This document shows, one piece after another, positions 43,809 through 51,869 of a stretch of DNA of 64,000 nucleotides. How positions within the stretch are numbered: the stretch's first letter is position 1; each line of letters begins with the position of its first letter. Both the position numbers and the translations under genes were made by a program. The notes beneath the pieces were generated by a model. It was not told the origin of the DNA. It searched no databases and saw only the letters and a program-made list of their open reading frames with translations. This stretch comes from CAVSUZ01 sp963791885 (GTDB taxonomy: Bacteria > Pseudomonadota > Alphaproteobacteria > Acetobacterales > Acetobacteraceae), in assembly GCA_963791885.1 (NCBI GenBank), contig CAWBUL010000005.1, forward strand, positions 1,240,001 to 1,304,000, given 5' to 3'.

Positions 43809-44373
43809 TAGATATGATCACTGAATTTACACGCCCCACATGCTCAATATTTTGGCCGTCGAACTTATCTGGTGTAAGCGATAGCGGAATCTTTTCGTCA
43901 AATGCCATATCATGGATAGCACTTTGTATTGTGTATTTATGGTCTACTCTCACTCTGTAAGCCCCCAGAGTGGGGCTATATTCCTCGACGTATATAAACC
44001 TCTGCCCATGGGACGAGTAACGGGCGAGGGACTCTAAAGACTTTCGGTGAAAATCCGTGACAATCGGGGAGACGTTCGCCATTCCAAAAATGTATCGAAC
44101 ACGACTGTTCCAGTCGGCAGTCCTCGGGTCGGGCGGCTTCTCCAGAGAGATCACCGTGACGGCCAACCCAACGATGGAAAAGAACAGCAACTCGCCGGTC
44201 CAAGCGATGAAGATCTCATGGACTAGATCAGTTCCTGACTTCGTAATTTCCGGATGCCATAGCCAAGGGAAGAAAATGGTTATGAGCCACCCTGCAACAA
44301 AGAACGCGAGGATAGCCCAAAGTCTCCAGCCTCCTGTGAATTCAAGTAGCCGCGGCGAAAACCGCAATTTCAT
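43809..44373 (-). pseudogene. 5' half of a membrane-protein gene interrupted by IS630
   Basis: About 188 residues: two hydrophobic segments (LWAILAFFVAGWLITIFFPW and ELLFFSIVGLAVTVISLE) followed by a soluble region with VRYIFGMANVSPIVTDFHRK and RFIYVEEYSPTLGAYRVRVD. The native sequence ends at VGRVNSVIISS, where the IS630 end begins; the frame then runs into the element. A two-helix anchor plus soluble domain is the layout of several small effector or sensor proteins, but I cannot name this one. Confidence 0.6.
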
Positions 44374-45062
44374 TTAGACCTCCCTCCGGCCAATGGGCAG
44401 CTTTGGCCGTCTTGCCTGTCAATGCGCGGTCGGAAATAGATTGCACCGGTTTCATTTTGGGTTTCAAGCCAGGGCGCTCTTGGGAAGGGCATTACTTTTG
44501 AAGATTACGGGGTGGGAAATTGAGCGTCCTGAAACAGTGCGGCATCCACGGTTGCGCGGCAGCCACAAACTGGCCGATCACCCACCAACTGCTGCCGCGC
44601 TTCTGCCGGCGAGCAGCGCTGGCCGATCACCTGGTCGAACGTGCCCCCCCAGGGAGCGTGCCCGTCCGTCCGCATCCGTAGGGTGAGCGTAAGCGAGGTC
44701 GGCTCAACCAACCTAAGGAGCGATAGCTACTCTAACGGCGAGCTAACATGGGCCGTGCTTCGGGCGGCCGTTTCGTTCGGGTCGCTTGGCGTGCGTGACA
44801 GTCATAGCGGTGGCGGTCGAGGCGCTCGCGTGATGTTCGCGCTGCCGATGCGCGATCACCGGGCCGGCGGACGGATCCCCTATCACCGCCGCTTCCTAAT
44901 GCGCGGCCCGGTCGTGCGGACCCGATGCCGAGCGCGTCGCTCCTGACCCCTGGCACGGTGGTGCTGCCGCTGGCTGGGCGCGCGGACCTTTCGCGACCTC
45001 CCAGCTGAACACCGTGCCCGTGCCGTTGTCGCGATGCCGGGAGCGGGCCGGTGCCCGTCCCC

Positions 45063-45260
45063 GTCAGCACCCTTGCGGCGTCGCCCTGGGGCTGGACAGA
45101 GCCCGCCCCTGTCGGTGCCGGAGGAGCCTGCCCGTCCCGTCAGCACCCCTTGCGGCGTCGCCCTGGGGCTGGACAGAGCCCGCCCCTGTCGGTGGCCGGA
45201 GGAGCCTGCCTGTCCCCGTCAGCACCCCCCGCGGGGTCGCCCTGGGGCTGGACAGAGCGC
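45063..45260. repeat. Imperfect tandem repeat, about 77-base period
   Basis: Units start at 45063, 45139 and 45218, each opening gtcagcacc and containing cgccctggggctggacagag and ggaggagcctgcc. Two full units and part of a third are present. Spacing is 76 and 79 bases. Confidence 0.85.
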
Positions 45261-45299
45261 CGTCCCCCCGCCGCGGCCCGAGCATCGCGCCCCCCTGGC

Positions 45300-45540
45300 G
45301 TTGGACGCGAGCGTCGTCCCGTTGCGGGGTCCCTGGCGCTGGACGGGAGTGCCGTCCCGTTGCGGGGCCACCGAGCAACGCGCCGGGTGCCGCTGTCGTG
45401 CCGGCGCAGATGCGGGGCATGCCGGTCACCGTCCGCACCCCAGCGGGGTGGCACTGGCGGCGGACAGGAGCGCCGTCCCGTTGCGGGCACGATGCTGGAG
45501 CGTGCCGGTTCCGCGTCCGCCCCAGCGGGGTCACCCTGTG
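45300..45540. repeat. GC-rich repeat module, left copies
   Basis: Contains three copies of gtcccgttgcggg (near 45316, 45352 and 45470), two preceded by a gctggac- or gcggac-like lead and ggagtgcc or ggagcgcc. A related module (ctggcgctggacaggagcgc, then gtgccgctgtcgtgccgg) occurs at 47005-47095, so the IS3 element sits within this repeat family. Confidence 0.75.
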
Positions 45541-45595
45541 AACCAGCCCCCGAATTGACCGGACAGGGCGTACCCCTCGGATAAGAACCAGGAGT

Positions 45596-46405
45596 ATGCC
45601 TGTGTCTATGACTGAGAAGATCGACCGCGTCGAAGTGATCACCTCGGTGCAACGGCGACGCCGGTGGCTGGCAGAAGAGAAGGCGCGGATCGTGCAGGAG
45701 ACCTACGCACCGGGGATGTCGGTGTCCCTGGTTGCGCGCCAGCACGGTATCCAGCCGAACCAGCTGTTCACCTGGCGACGCCTCTACGCTGCGGGTGCGC
45801 TGTCAGCGGTCGGTTCCGGCGAGGAAGTGGTACCGGCATCCGACTACCGCGCCCTGCAGCACCAGGTGCGGGAACTGCAGCGCCTGCTCGGCAAGAAGAC
45901 GCTGGAGACCGAGATCCTGCGTGAAGCATTGGACCTCGCACAGCCAAAAAAACGGCTGGGCGCTCGCCCTCCTCCGATGGGAACGCCACCCCATGAAGGC
46001 GGTGGCGGATGTGCTCGGCGTGGCACGCTCGAACCTGGCGGTGCAGGCAGCGCCGGCAACCGTCCGGCAACGCCGTGGGCGCCAGCCTCAGCCCGATGCG
46101 ATGTTGCTGGCCGAGATCAAGGCAATCGTCGCGGACCTGCCGACCTACGGCTATCGGGTGCATGCCCTGCTGCGTCGCCGCCGCCAGCAGACTGGCGAAC
46201 CCGCGGTGAACGTCAAGCGGGTTTATCGGGCGATGAAGGCGCACGGCCTGCTGCTGCAGCGCCATTCCGGCAGAAGCATCGAACGCCGCCACGATGGCCG
46301 GGTCGCGGTCGATCAGTCCGATACAAGGTGGTGCTCGGACGGGTTCGAGATCGGCTGCGACAATGGCGAGCGGGTGCGCATCGCCTTCACCCTCGATTGC
46401 TGTGA
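45596..46405 (+). CDS. IS3-family transposase OrfA
   Basis: The N-terminal part is a typical OrfA: RRRRWLAEEKARIVQETYAP, GMSVSLVARQHGIQPNQLFT (helix-turn-helix) and a leucine-zipper-like region ending KKTLETEILREALDLAQPKK at about 45955. Beyond this the frame stays open to 46405 but only shadows OrfB. Whether a fusion with OrfB is made depends on a shift near the A7 run at 45946-45952. Confidence 0.8.
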   Translation: MPVSMTEKIDRVEVITSVQRRRRWLAEEKARIVQETYAPGMSVSLVARQHGIQPNQLFTWRRLYAAGALSAVGSGEEVVPASDYRALQHQVRELQRLLGKKTLETEILREALDLAQPKKRLGARPPPMGTPPHEGGGGCARRGTLEPGGAGSAGNRPATPWAPASARCDVAGRDQGNRRGPADLRLSGACPAASPPPADWRTRGERQAGLSGDEGARPAAAAPFRQKHRTPPRWPGRGRSVRYKVVLGRVRDRLRQWRAGAHRLHPRLL

Positions 46406-46967
46406 TCGCGAGGCGATCTCCTGGATCGCCACCACCGGCGGCATCGATGGCGGCGACATCCGCGATCTGATGGTGGAAAGCGTGGAACGACGCTTTGGGC
46501 TGGTGGACAAACTACCTGTGTCGATCGAGTGGCTGTCCGACAATGGCTCGCCCTACACCGCCACCGATACGCGCGCGCTAGCGCGGCTGATCGGCCTGGT
46601 GCCGTGCACCACGCCGGTCGAGAGCCCGCAGTCGAACGGCATGGCCGAGGCCTTCGTGAAGACCTTCAAGCGGGACTATGCGCGGGTTCGCCCGCGGCCT
46701 GATGCTGCGACTGTAATCGATCAGCTCGGCGGCTGGTTCGAGCACTACAATTCTGTGCATCCGCACAAGGCGCTTGGTTATCGATCACCGCGTGAGTTCC
46801 GCACTTTGGTGAAGAATGGCGCGACCGAATATGCGGTCGGCGCACCGCGCCGAACGCACCACAGCGCACTGTCCACGGACGGGGGCGGGTCAAGCCCGCC
46901 AGCCGCGCGCAGCGCGGAGACGCGAAGCGTCTGGCTTGACGCGAGCACGGCCGTGGACCACTCGTAA
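45993..46967 (+). CDS. IS3-family transposase OrfB
   Basis: About 324 residues from the ATG at 45993 (MKAVADVLGVARSNLAVQAA). The rve integrase core is present: DTRWCSDGFEIGCDN, VSIEWLSDNGSPYTATDTRA and SPQSNGMAEAFVKTFKRDYA give the D, D and E. The last 45 residues run past the usual end (HPHKALGYRSPREF). OrfB lies in the +1 frame relative to OrfA, not the usual -1. Confidence 0.88.
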   Translation: MKAVADVLGVARSNLAVQAAPATVRQRRGRQPQPDAMLLAEIKAIVADLPTYGYRVHALLRRRRQQTGEPAVNVKRVYRAMKAHGLLLQRHSGRSIERRHDGRVAVDQSDTRWCSDGFEIGCDNGERVRIAFTLDCCDREAISWIATTGGIDGGDIRDLMVESVERRFGLVDKLPVSIEWLSDNGSPYTATDTRALARLIGLVPCTTPVESPQSNGMAEAFVKTFKRDYARVRPRPDAATVIDQLGGWFEHYNSVHPHKALGYRSPREFRTLVKNGATEYAVGAPRRTHHSALSTDGGGSSPPAARSAETRSVWLDASTAVDHS

Positions 46968-46997
46968 GAACCACGCCTTGTCCGGTTATTCGGGGGC

Positions 46998-47260
46998 AAC
47001 TACACCCTGGCGCTGGACAGGAGCGCCGTCCCGTCACGGGCGACCGAGCCGAGCACCGTGCCGGTGCCGCTGTCGTGCCGGCACGATGCTGGAGCGCGCC
47101 CGTCCGGGCGCGCATCCATAGGTCGAGCGCAAACGTGTCGACATGCTCCCTCCTGCTATGCGGCATAATGCGGGATCAGTGTCTCAGGCAGGAATTCCAC
47201 TTAGCAGACTATTCAGATTCGCCCATTCGCCCAGCCACTTCTCTCATCTCACGATGAAGG
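46998..47260. repeat. GC-rich repeat module, right copy, and gene-free tail
   Basis: From 47005 to about 47110 the DNA repeats the module left of the IS (ctggcgctggacaggagcgc, gtgccgctgtcgtgccggca, gatgctggagcg). After 47120 there is an abrupt change to AT-richer DNA with no gene before the pseudogene ending at 47261. Confidence 0.7.
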
Positions 47261-47903
47261 TTAATGCGGTAGATTGGCAATGTTTGGTGGATCCCCTGTG
47301 TCATTCGCTTGCCTTAGCAGGGAGCTGATATGGGGCATATACTGCATGACTAAACCCTCATCGGCATATTTCGATCTAACCATCTCGAGATTCGCTTCCG
47401 CGGCGCCCAAGTAGCCTCTTGAGGCCATATAAAGCGCCTTTCCGAGAGTGAGCGAACCGGTTGCCCAACCCGTAAGCTTGCTGATGAATTCGTCGTATAT
47501 GTCGATCGCCTCATTGACCGAGATATTTGTCGGATCTGGCATCGCTGCCGGGCGCTTTAGCACGTCAAAAACAACTGTTGAGTACCGCACGTTATAGGCG
47601 AACCGGAAGGTGTCGTTCGCGAGCCCCATACTTAATATGATCCAGGGGTAAAATGGGAACACAAAATCCTGATGGATCAACAAGGACTTTCCGGGGACCA
47701 GCAGGGGATAGAACTTTTCCGATAGATGCCTTTCGCATGACCAAGACCACAGGATGTCAACAAACAGTATAGATATCCTGTTTTGCGGAGGAATTTCTTG
47801 TAAAAAGTCGCCCTCGTGCACCTCGATATAGGATCCATACGGTTCTATGTTCCTATCGTATAGTTTTCGGAAGGTTTGCCCTTCCTTGATGCTGTCGCTC
47901 TTA

Positions 47904-48878
47904 GAGTCCGTCCGGAGACTTCACGAAGGATTACAGAGTCTTCTAAGCATGAGGCGGATTGATGCGAGGCGGAGGAAGGCGAGGGCGTTATGGTTACGAT
48001 TTTCCCAGTCCTTGGCGAGCCGGCGGCATCGGTTGAGCCATGCGATGGAGCGCTCGACGATCCAGCGTTTAGGTTCGACGACGAAGCCCTTGGGGTGGTC
48101 GGAGCGCTTGACGATTTCGACGATCAGGCTGCGCATCGCGCGGGCCGCGCCGTCCTGGAAGACCGGCCCTGTGTAAGCACTGTCGGCGAATAGCTTGCGC
48201 AGGAACGGGAACTGTCCGAACAGAGTGGACAGCAGCAGGATGCCGCCGTCGCGGTCTTGCACGTTGGCGGCGGTGACCAGCGCGTGCAGCACCAGACCCA
48301 GCGTATCGACCAGGACATGGCGCTTCTTCCCTTTGATCAGCTTGCCCGCATCAAAGCCGTGTGGGTCGATCGCTGCCCCCCTTTTTCTGCGCTTTTCACG
48401 CTTTGGCTGTCGATGACGCAGGCGGTCGGACTGGCTTCTCGTCCCGCCTGTTCGCGGCATTTAACGTAGAGCGCGTGATGGATCTTCTCCAACGTGCCGT
48501 CCCAGCCCCACAAGCAGAAGTAGCCGTTCACCGTGCTGCGCGGTGGCAGGTCCTTTGGAATGTAGCGCCACTGGCAGCCGGTGCTCAGCACATACATCAC
48601 GCCGTTGACCACTTCGCGCATGTTGACGGTACGCTTGCCACCGCCACGCTTGGCGGGTGGTATAAGCGGCCTGATCAGCCGCCATTCCGCATCGGTGAGA
48701 TCGCTCGGATAACGCAGCTTGTCGCGGTCATAGCGATGGCGGTTTTCCATCGTCCACATCAGGCACCTCGTGGCTTGGTGCCAGGCAAAGAATCACACCC
48801 GATCGAGCCGCTTCAAGCACTCAGTCCATCCGGACCGGCAACCGATTCAAATGACTTACAAAGTCGCCGGACGGACAC
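47904..48878 (-). mobile_element. IS5-family (IS427-like) insertion sequence
   Basis: 975 bases with terminal inverted repeats (gagtccgtccggagact at one end; the other end's complement reads gtgtccgtccggcgact) and TTA on both sides as target duplication. It lies inside the methyltransferase gene. Confidence 0.9.
47921..48759 (-). CDS. IS5-family transposase in two frames
   Basis: The first frame (48759 to 48337) gives LRYPSDLTDAEWRLIRPLIP, STVNGYFCLWGWDGTLEKIH and ACVIDSQSVKSAEKGG. The second, in the -1 frame, continues with IDPHGFDAGKLIKGKKRHVL, LFADSAYTGPVFQDGAA and WIVERSIAWLNRCRRLAKDW to 47921. The switch is at an A5G6 run (48376-48386 on this strand), which suits programmed -1 frameshifting known in the IS427 group. 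The D, D and E residues are all present. Confidence 0.85.
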
Positions 48879-49166
48879 TTAAAGATAGTGTCAGACATCC
48901 CCTTCGTAGCTAAGAATAAGTCATAGGAAAGTATCTTCTTAAAGTCCGTCAGCTAGCGCAAGAGTTGACGCCCCCAAGAAGCAGCCAGCGTCAACGATCA
49001 TCATATCAGGGTCGCTATATTCCCATATATTTTTGGCGCAATACGATAGAAATCTTTCCTCATCCGGAGTGATCATCATATCGAAGGGATATCGTGGTGT
49101 TTCATGATCAAGATAGGCACGAAAATGGTCGGAGAGCATTTTAAGGATTTCCTTAGCCTGACTGAT

Positions 49167-49673
49167 CTAGGGGCTTTGTGAACACGTCAACGCTCTGCCA
49201 CAACGGTGACCGCCCCAAGGGGCTTCTGTGCCGTCCACAATTGTTTCGAGTTTATAGCCGAGGGCATCTGCCCATTTCTGGACAACGGGGCGCTCAATTA
49301 ATGTGTTAAGAGGCGCCCCGTGGCCGGTGCGCCGGCCGGCCACCTCTCCCATGAACGAGCACCAATGCTCAGGGTTTGCGAACTCTAAGAAAGAGAACAC
49401 CAGCTTTCCGCCCGACTTAAAGAACTCGCTTGCAGGTCTTCCATGTATAAGTACGTTTCGGAGTGCAGTAGATGGGTGAACAGGCTGAAGGCGCTGATCG
49501 ATGAGTGTCATCCCGTCTTTAAGACCCGCCCGACGGACCAGATCGCGCTCGATAGCGCCGACTTGATGATAAGCGCCGCCAACGGCGATGCTCATGGCTT
49601 CGTCGATCGGCTTCGTAGCTACGAGATGGTCAACGGGTTTCTGGTAATCCTCAACAAAATGAAATTTGGCCAT
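49167..49673 (-). pseudogene. SAM-dependent methyltransferase with internal deletion
   Basis: The ATG at 49673 gives MAKFHFVEDYQKPVDHLVAT and AIERDLVRRAGLKDGMTLID. The motif I region that should follow is missing. The next bases encode, in another frame, FSLFTHLLHSETYLYMEDLQ, and then the first frame returns with SGGKLVFSFLEFANPEHWCS and LNTLIERPVVQKWADALGYK. About 60 codons are lost. It is directly upstream of the other methyltransferase pseudogene and was probably its operon partner. Confidence 0.7.
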
Positions 49674-49866
49674 TTGAACGCCTAATCTGACCGACCAATG
49701 GGAATGCACCTCGTTGAACACTGGCGCTGAGCGTTCAAACTTCATAGGCGCGGCCTCTCGCACATCCGCGCGAATAGTTGCCATCTTCGCTGCGGCGTTT
49801 CTTGAGCGTCGTCGCCGCCGCGCCCGCCATGGCCATAGAAAGTCCGGTCGCATTCTTGCTGGTTGA

Positions 49867-50070
49867 CGACGCCCGCGTGGAAGTTCGGCCGGTGCCATCG
49901 TGCCCGTTATCGCACCGAACTCCAGCGCCCTGCGCGCCGCCTTCGGCTGCTCCCCGAGGCTCACCGTTCCGTCGGAAGATCGCGCGGTGGAACGGCTTGT
50001 CGGTCTGCAGGCCGCCGACCACCTCGTTGTCACGATCGATGCAGCCGGGCCCTTGCGCGAGCACGGTTGA
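49867..50070 (+). pseudogene. Gene remnant, possibly of a glycosyltransferase
   Basis: Between two stops one frame reads GAIVPVIAPNSSALRAAFGC, SPRLTVPSEDRAVERLVGLQ and AADHLVVTIDAAGPLREHG. It has coding-like composition but no start. I cannot assign a family with confidence. Confidence 0.35.
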
Positions 50071-50501
50071 CGGGCCGGCAGGGTCAACATCAAGGACGCC
50101 TTTGCGCTGCTCTTCCGTGATCATCCGCAGTGCGACTTCCTACGAGGGTGACGAGTCCTTCCTCGTCGGACCATCGGGCTGAACTATGTGGCTGCCTGGG
50201 ACAAGCTGCGTCCCTACTTCCTCGATCCGCATTTTCCAGGGGGCCGACCCGAAACGGTGCCACGCCTTCCCTTGCCAGAGTGCGGCCGGATTCCAGGACA
50301 TCGCCTCCATCGCTTCCTCCCCCCGGCGCACAGAATAAAGTCAAACCGGCATTCCCCGATGAGAAGTCAATTCGGACACCACGACCCCAGGATAGCCACC
50401 GAACCGGGCTTCAGCAATGGTGAGATCACCGGGAAGACGGATGGAGCCGTGTCGACTGGCGGATAATCGCTGTGAGAGTGAGAACCTGAACCCAGAAGCC
50501 T
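50071..50501. other. Gene-free stretch with short coding scraps
   Basis: Brief coding-like pieces occur (NIKDAFALLFRDHPQCDFLR near 50090-50150, then NYVAAWDKLRPYFLDPHFPG near 50182-50240) in different frames, without start or continuity. No intact gene. Confidence 0.5.
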
Positions 50502-50564
50502 TGACCCTGCCCCCTGAAATGTCCCCGCTCTGAGCTAGAGTCCGTTCCCGCCAGGAGACGGAAG

Positions 50565-50831
50565 ATGAGGAAGAGCCGGTTCACTGAGGAGCAGATCATC
50601 GGTGTGCTGAAAGACCATCAGGCAGGACTGCCGGTAACGGAGCTGTGCCGCAAGCACGGGATCAGCGACGCGACGTTCTACAATTGGCGATCGCGCTACG
50701 GCGGGATGGAGATCTCGGATGCCAAGAGACTGAAGGCTCTGGAAGAGGAGAACCGCAAGCTGAAGAAGCTGCTGGCGGAATCGGTGCTGGATGTGGCGAC
50801 GCTGAAGGAAGCCTTGGGAAAAAACTTCTGA
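50565..50831 (+). CDS. IS3-family transposase OrfA
   Basis: An 88-residue OrfA: MRKSRFTEEQIIGVLKDHQA, ELCRKHGISDATFYNWRSRY (helix-turn-helix) and LKALEEENRKLKKLLAESVL (zipper). It ends after GGAAAAAAC, a slippery run before OrfB in the -1 frame. Confidence 0.93.
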   Translation: MRKSRFTEEQIIGVLKDHQAGLPVTELCRKHGISDATFYNWRSRYGGMEISDAKRLKALEEENRKLKKLLAESVLDVATLKEALGKNF

Positions 50832-51676
50832 CGCCCGGCTTGCGGCGGAAAGCTGTGATCTGGGCGATTGAAGAGAAGAGCTATTCGCAGCGGCGTGCCT
50901 GTTCGCTGCTGAGCATTGCACCGAAGGTGTTCCGTTACCTATCGCGCCGTGGCGGCGACGCTGCGGTTCGCACGCGGCTCCGCGCGTTGGCGGCCGAGCG
51001 GCGCCGGTTCGGATATCGGCGTTTGCATATTCTGCTGCGGCGAGAAGGGATCATGCTAAATCACAAGAAGCTGTTCCGGCTCTACCGCGAGGAACGACTG
51101 GTTGTGCGGCGGCGTGGCGGTCGCAAGCGGGCTTTGGGAACGCGCGCGCCAATGACGTTGCCACAGGGTCCGAACCAGCGCTGGAGCCTGGACTTCGTCT
51201 CCGACGTACTGGCCGACGGCCGCCGCTTTCGGGTGCTTGTGGTGGTGGACGACTTCACCCGCGAATGCCTGGCGCTGGTGGTGGATACATCGCTGTCCGG
51301 TCGCAGGGTGGTGCGCGAACTCAATTACATCGTAGAACGGCGCGGCGCCCCCTTGCTGGTGGTCAGCGACAACGGGACCGAGCTGACGTCGCATGTGGTG
51401 CTGAGTTGGCGGCAAGATCGCGGTGTCGGCTGGCACTACATCGCCCCCGGCAAGCCAGTGCAGAACGCATTCGTCGAGAGCCTGAACGGTCGCTTGCGCG
51501 ACGAATGCCTCAATGAGCACGTCTTCCAGGGCTTGCCCGCAGCCCGGAGGATCATCGAAGCTTGGCGGCCCGACTATAATGCCCATCGGCCCCACACCAG
51601 CCTGCGTGGACTTACTCCGAACGAGTTCGCAACCCGGTCCAGGACGGACCACAACCAGAACGGATTCTGGTTATGA
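50828..51676 (+). CDS. IS3-family transposase OrfB
   Basis: About 280 residues in the -1 frame relative to OrfA, starting at LTPGLRRKAVIWAIEEKSYS. The DDE core is complete: RWSLDFVSDVLADGRRFRVL, LLVVSDNGTELTSHVV and AFVESLNGRLRDECLNEH, followed by HRPHTSLRGLTPNEF. OrfAB is normally made by -1 frameshifting at the A-run near 50819-50824. Confidence 0.92.
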   Translation: MTPGLRRKAVIWAIEEKSYSQRRACSLLSIAPKVFRYLSRRGGDAAVRTRLRALAAERRRFGYRRLHILLRREGIMLNHKKLFRLYREERLVVRRRGGRKRALGTRAPMTLPQGPNQRWSLDFVSDVLADGRRFRVLVVVDDFTRECLALVVDTSLSGRRVVRELNYIVERRGAPLLVVSDNGTELTSHVVLSWRQDRGVGWHYIAPGKPVQNAFVESLNGRLRDECLNEHVFQGLPAARRIIEAWRPDYNAHRPHTSLRGLTPNEFATRSRTDHNQNGFWL

Positions 51677-51750
51677 GTGAGGACAGTTTGGGGGCAGGGT
51701 CAGCGCGCATCCCGCGGCCCAAGACCACAGGATTTGTAGACACGGAACGT

Positions 51751-51869
51751 CTAGCGTTTGGCTGCTTTACGCGGATCACCCATCCTAAATTGGGAAAAAA
51801 CGTTCTCCAGCGATAGGGCCAGATACGCCTTTACAACGCGCTCGGATCTCTTGCCGCGCTCTCGCAACC
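51751..51869 (-). pseudogene. C-terminal gene fragment left of the IS256 element
   Basis: On the minus strand this reads RERGKRSERVVKAYLALSLE then NVFSQFRMGDPRKAAKR and a stop. It abuts the left target duplication of the IS256 element and is probably the continuation, with a frame change, of the ParB-like remnant at 53304-53419. Confidence 0.4.

Larger units (their letters stand above)
44374..45545. other. Gene-free, GC-rich repetitive stretch
   Basis: No convincing gene is seen in about 1.2 kb. Several frames stay open only because the DNA is GC-rich, and translations in different frames repeat the same short phrases. From 45000 it consists of repeat units described separately. Around 44655 a short stretch (gagcgtgcccgtccg, then cgcatccgtag) is also found in similar form at 47094, on the far side of the IS3 element. 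Confidence 0.7.
45546..46997 (+). mobile_element. IS3-family insertion sequence (first)
   Basis: 1452 bases with imperfect terminal inverted repeats of about 25 bases: gcccccgaattgaccggaca at the left, and at the right the complement reads gcccccgaataaccggaca. Flanking aacca and aacta may be a 5-base target duplication with one change. Two transposase frames lie inside. Confidence 0.85.
47261..49139 (-). pseudogene. Class I SAM methyltransferase-like gene, interrupted by IS5 and a frameshift
   Basis: The ATG at 49139 begins MLSDHFRAYLDHETPRYPFD, then a motif-I-like VDAGCFLGASTLALADGL that ends at a stop. One base later another frame continues FKKILSYDLFLATKGMSDTI up to the IS5. After the element the same frame resumes with SDSIKEGQTFRKLYDRNIEP, GSYIEVHEGDFLQ, ISILFVDILWSWSCERHLSE and a C-terminal helical part to 47261. 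Removing the IS and one TTA restores the frame exactly. About 290 residues originally. Base composition is AT-richer than the chromosome, so it was imported. Confidence 0.75.
50502..51702 (+). mobile_element. IS3-family (IS407-like) insertion sequence (second)
   Basis: 1201 bases with inverted ends: tgaccctgccccctgaaatg on the left, and the complement of the right end reads tgaccctgcccccaaactg. No target duplication is visible. It is a different element from the IS3 at 45546. Confidence 0.88.

Noticed and set aside
45014..45642. Several long overlapping open frames on both strands
   Set aside because: They arise from GC-rich repeats; the same peptide phrases recur in all frames and no domain is seen.
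51703..51860. Possible small gene at 51758-52000 on the plus strand
   Set aside because: It runs across the end of the IS256 element and has no family resemblance.
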